Origin: Pinisolibacter sp040275425
Lineage (GTDB): Bacteria > Pseudomonadota > Alphaproteobacteria > Rhizobiales > Ancalomicrobiaceae
Direction: 5' to 3'
NCBI GenBank assembly: GCA_040275425.1
Contig: JBEOKB010000270.1
Span: forward strand, 1 to 16,803
Length of the DNA stretch: 16,803 bases
This document shows, piece by piece, positions 15,996 through 16,803 of this stretch. The position numbers and the translations under genes were made by a program. The first letter of the stretch is position 1. Each line of letters begins with the position of its first letter. The notes below the pieces were generated by a model. The model saw only the letters and a list, made by a program, of their open reading frames with translations. It made no database searches and was not told the origin of the DNA.

Positions 15996-16023
15996 CATGT
16001 AGTCGCCCCGCGCCGAGATGCAA
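15996..16023 (-). promoter_or_regulatory. Candidate promoter for hslVU
   Basis: Minus strand TTGCAT (16023-16018), a 16-nt spacer, TACATG (16001-15996), 54 nt before hslV. A sigma32-type promoter would be expected for hslVU, but the match to that consensus is not convincing. Confidence 0.3.
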
Positions 16024-16093
16024 ACGATGCGATCGTCTCGGGGCGCCGTCGCCGCCGGTCGTCACGGACCCGATTCGATCGATCCCGAATCGA

Positions 16094-16803
16094 TCACCGC
16101 CCGATCAACCGCCCCACCAGCTTCGCCGTGTAGTCGACCATCGGCACGATCCGGCCGTAGTGCAGCCGCGTCGGCCCGATCACCCCGAGCACGCCGACCA
16201 CCCGCGCCTCCGAATCCCGGTAGGGCGCCAGGATCAACGACGACCCCGACAGCGAGAACAGCTTGGTCTCCGAGCCGATGAAGATCCGCACCCCGTCGCC
16301 GCGCTCGGCGTCGCCGAGCAGCTCGATCAGATCGCGATTGCGCTCCAGATCGTCGAACAGCGAGCGGATGCGCTCGAGATCCTCCGCCGCCTTGAGGTCG
16401 TCGAGCAGATTGGCCCGGCCGCGCACGATCAGTTGCTGCGGCCGCCCCTCGGTCGCCCCGGCCCAGGTCGCCAGCCCCGCCTCCACCACCCGCGAGGTGA
16501 GGAGATCGAGCTCCGCCTGCCGCTCGTTCTGCAGCCGCTCCAGTTCGACCCGCGCTTCCGCCAGCGTGCGGCCGCGAATGGCGCCGTTGAGGAAGTTGGT
16601 CGCCTCCGTCAGCGCCGACGGCGGCAGGCCGAGCGGCAGATCGATCAGCCGGTTCTCCACCGATCCGTCCTCGCTCACCAGCACCACCAGCCCGCGCGTC
16701 GGCTCCAGCCGGACGAACTCGATGTGCTTCAGTCGCAGGTCCGCCTTATGGGCGAGAACGACGCCCGCGCCGCGCGTCAGCCCCGACAGCATCCGGCTCG
16801 CCT
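16094..16803 (-). CDS. hrcA: HrcA, heat-inducible transcription repressor (5' end beyond window)
   Basis: Repressor that binds CIRCE operators of groESL and other chaperone genes. The 235 C-terminal residues are present; the N-terminal winged-helix DNA-binding domain lies off the right edge and the frame is open there (reads ASRMLSGLTRGAGVVLAHKADLRLKHIEFVRL). Family stretches: the GAF-like core, then IFIGSE and LSLSGSSLILAPYRDSEARVVGVLGVIGPTRLHYGRIVPMVDYTAKLVGRLI at the C-terminus. Family length is about 340-360 residues. Neighbouring hslVU fits a heat-shock cluster, with grpE commonly adjacent to hrcA in other genomes. Confidence 0.95.
   Translation of the reverse strand, partial: ASRMLSGLTRGAGVVLAHKADLRLKHIEFVRLEPTRGLVVLVSEDGSVENRLIDLPLGLPPSALTEATNFLNGAIRGRTLAEARVELERLQNERQAELDLLTSRVVEAGLATWAGATEGRPQQLIVRGRANLLDDLKAAEDLERIRSLFDDLERNRDLIELLGDAERGDGVRIFIGSETKLFSLSGSSLILAPYRDSEARVVGVLGVIGPTRLHYGRIVPMVDYTAKLVGRLIGR

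Noticed and set aside
16071..16092. Inverted repeat CGATTCG/CGAATCG just after hrcA considered as a terminator
   Set aside because: Only 7 bp with no T-run following on the minus strand; too weak to call.

Overview
The window looks like the replication-origin-proximal part of an alphaproteobacterial chromosome. The DNA is GC-rich, and gene content and order (mnmG-mnmE, rho, hemJ-hemE, divergent ppsR-maf-aroE-coaE-dnaQ, secB, a Tim44-like gene, mltA, smr, an XRE regulator, hslU-hslV, hrcA) match the conserved origin neighbourhood of Hyphomicrobiales and relatives. I infer the order Hyphomicrobiales; the exact genus cannot be read from the sequence. I see no phage, plasmid, CRISPR or defence genes, so this is core chromosome.

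Layout. Positions 1-6127 hold a leftward block: mnmG (its 3' end lies off the window) and mnmE (tRNA wobble-uridine modification), rho (transcription termination) with a long structured leader, then hemJ and hemE (haem synthesis). Positions 6128-6529 are a 402-bp divergent spacer between hemE and ppsR. This is where the Caulobacter and several rhizobial origins lie. It carries a near-parS site, DnaA-box-like 9-mers, a tandem 15-mer, an AT-rich patch and a CtrA-type TTAA-N7-TTAG motif overlapping a candidate hemE promoter, so I propose it as oriC. Positions 6530-10227 are a rightward run, ppsR-maf-aroE-coaE-dnaQ, whose first four genes overlap at stop/start codons. secB (leftward) meets dnaQ at a hairpin terminator and is divergent from a second rightward run: Tim44-like gene, mltA, smr, XRE regulator (10992-13891). 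A 115-bp inverted-repeat element fills the convergent gap before leftward hslU and hslV, and the window ends inside hrcA.

How it fits together. Four parS-type sequences are spread over about 12 kb: one perfect 16-bp palindrome in the mnmE-mnmG gap, two 14/16 sites (in the hemE-ppsR spacer and inside the smr coding sequence) and one weak 12/16 half-site. They suggest that this stretch is a ParB loading zone, consistent with parAB usually lying beyond mnmG in this neighbourhood. The remaining genes are housekeeping: proofreading (dnaQ), export chaperoning (secB), cell-wall turnover (mltA), the heat-shock protease HslUV and the heat-shock repressor HrcA.

The least ordinary signals are regulatory DNA rather than proteins: the oriC/CtrA/promoter overlap, the parS cluster including one within a gene, mutually exclusive hairpins possible in the rho leader, and the palindromic repeat next to hslU.
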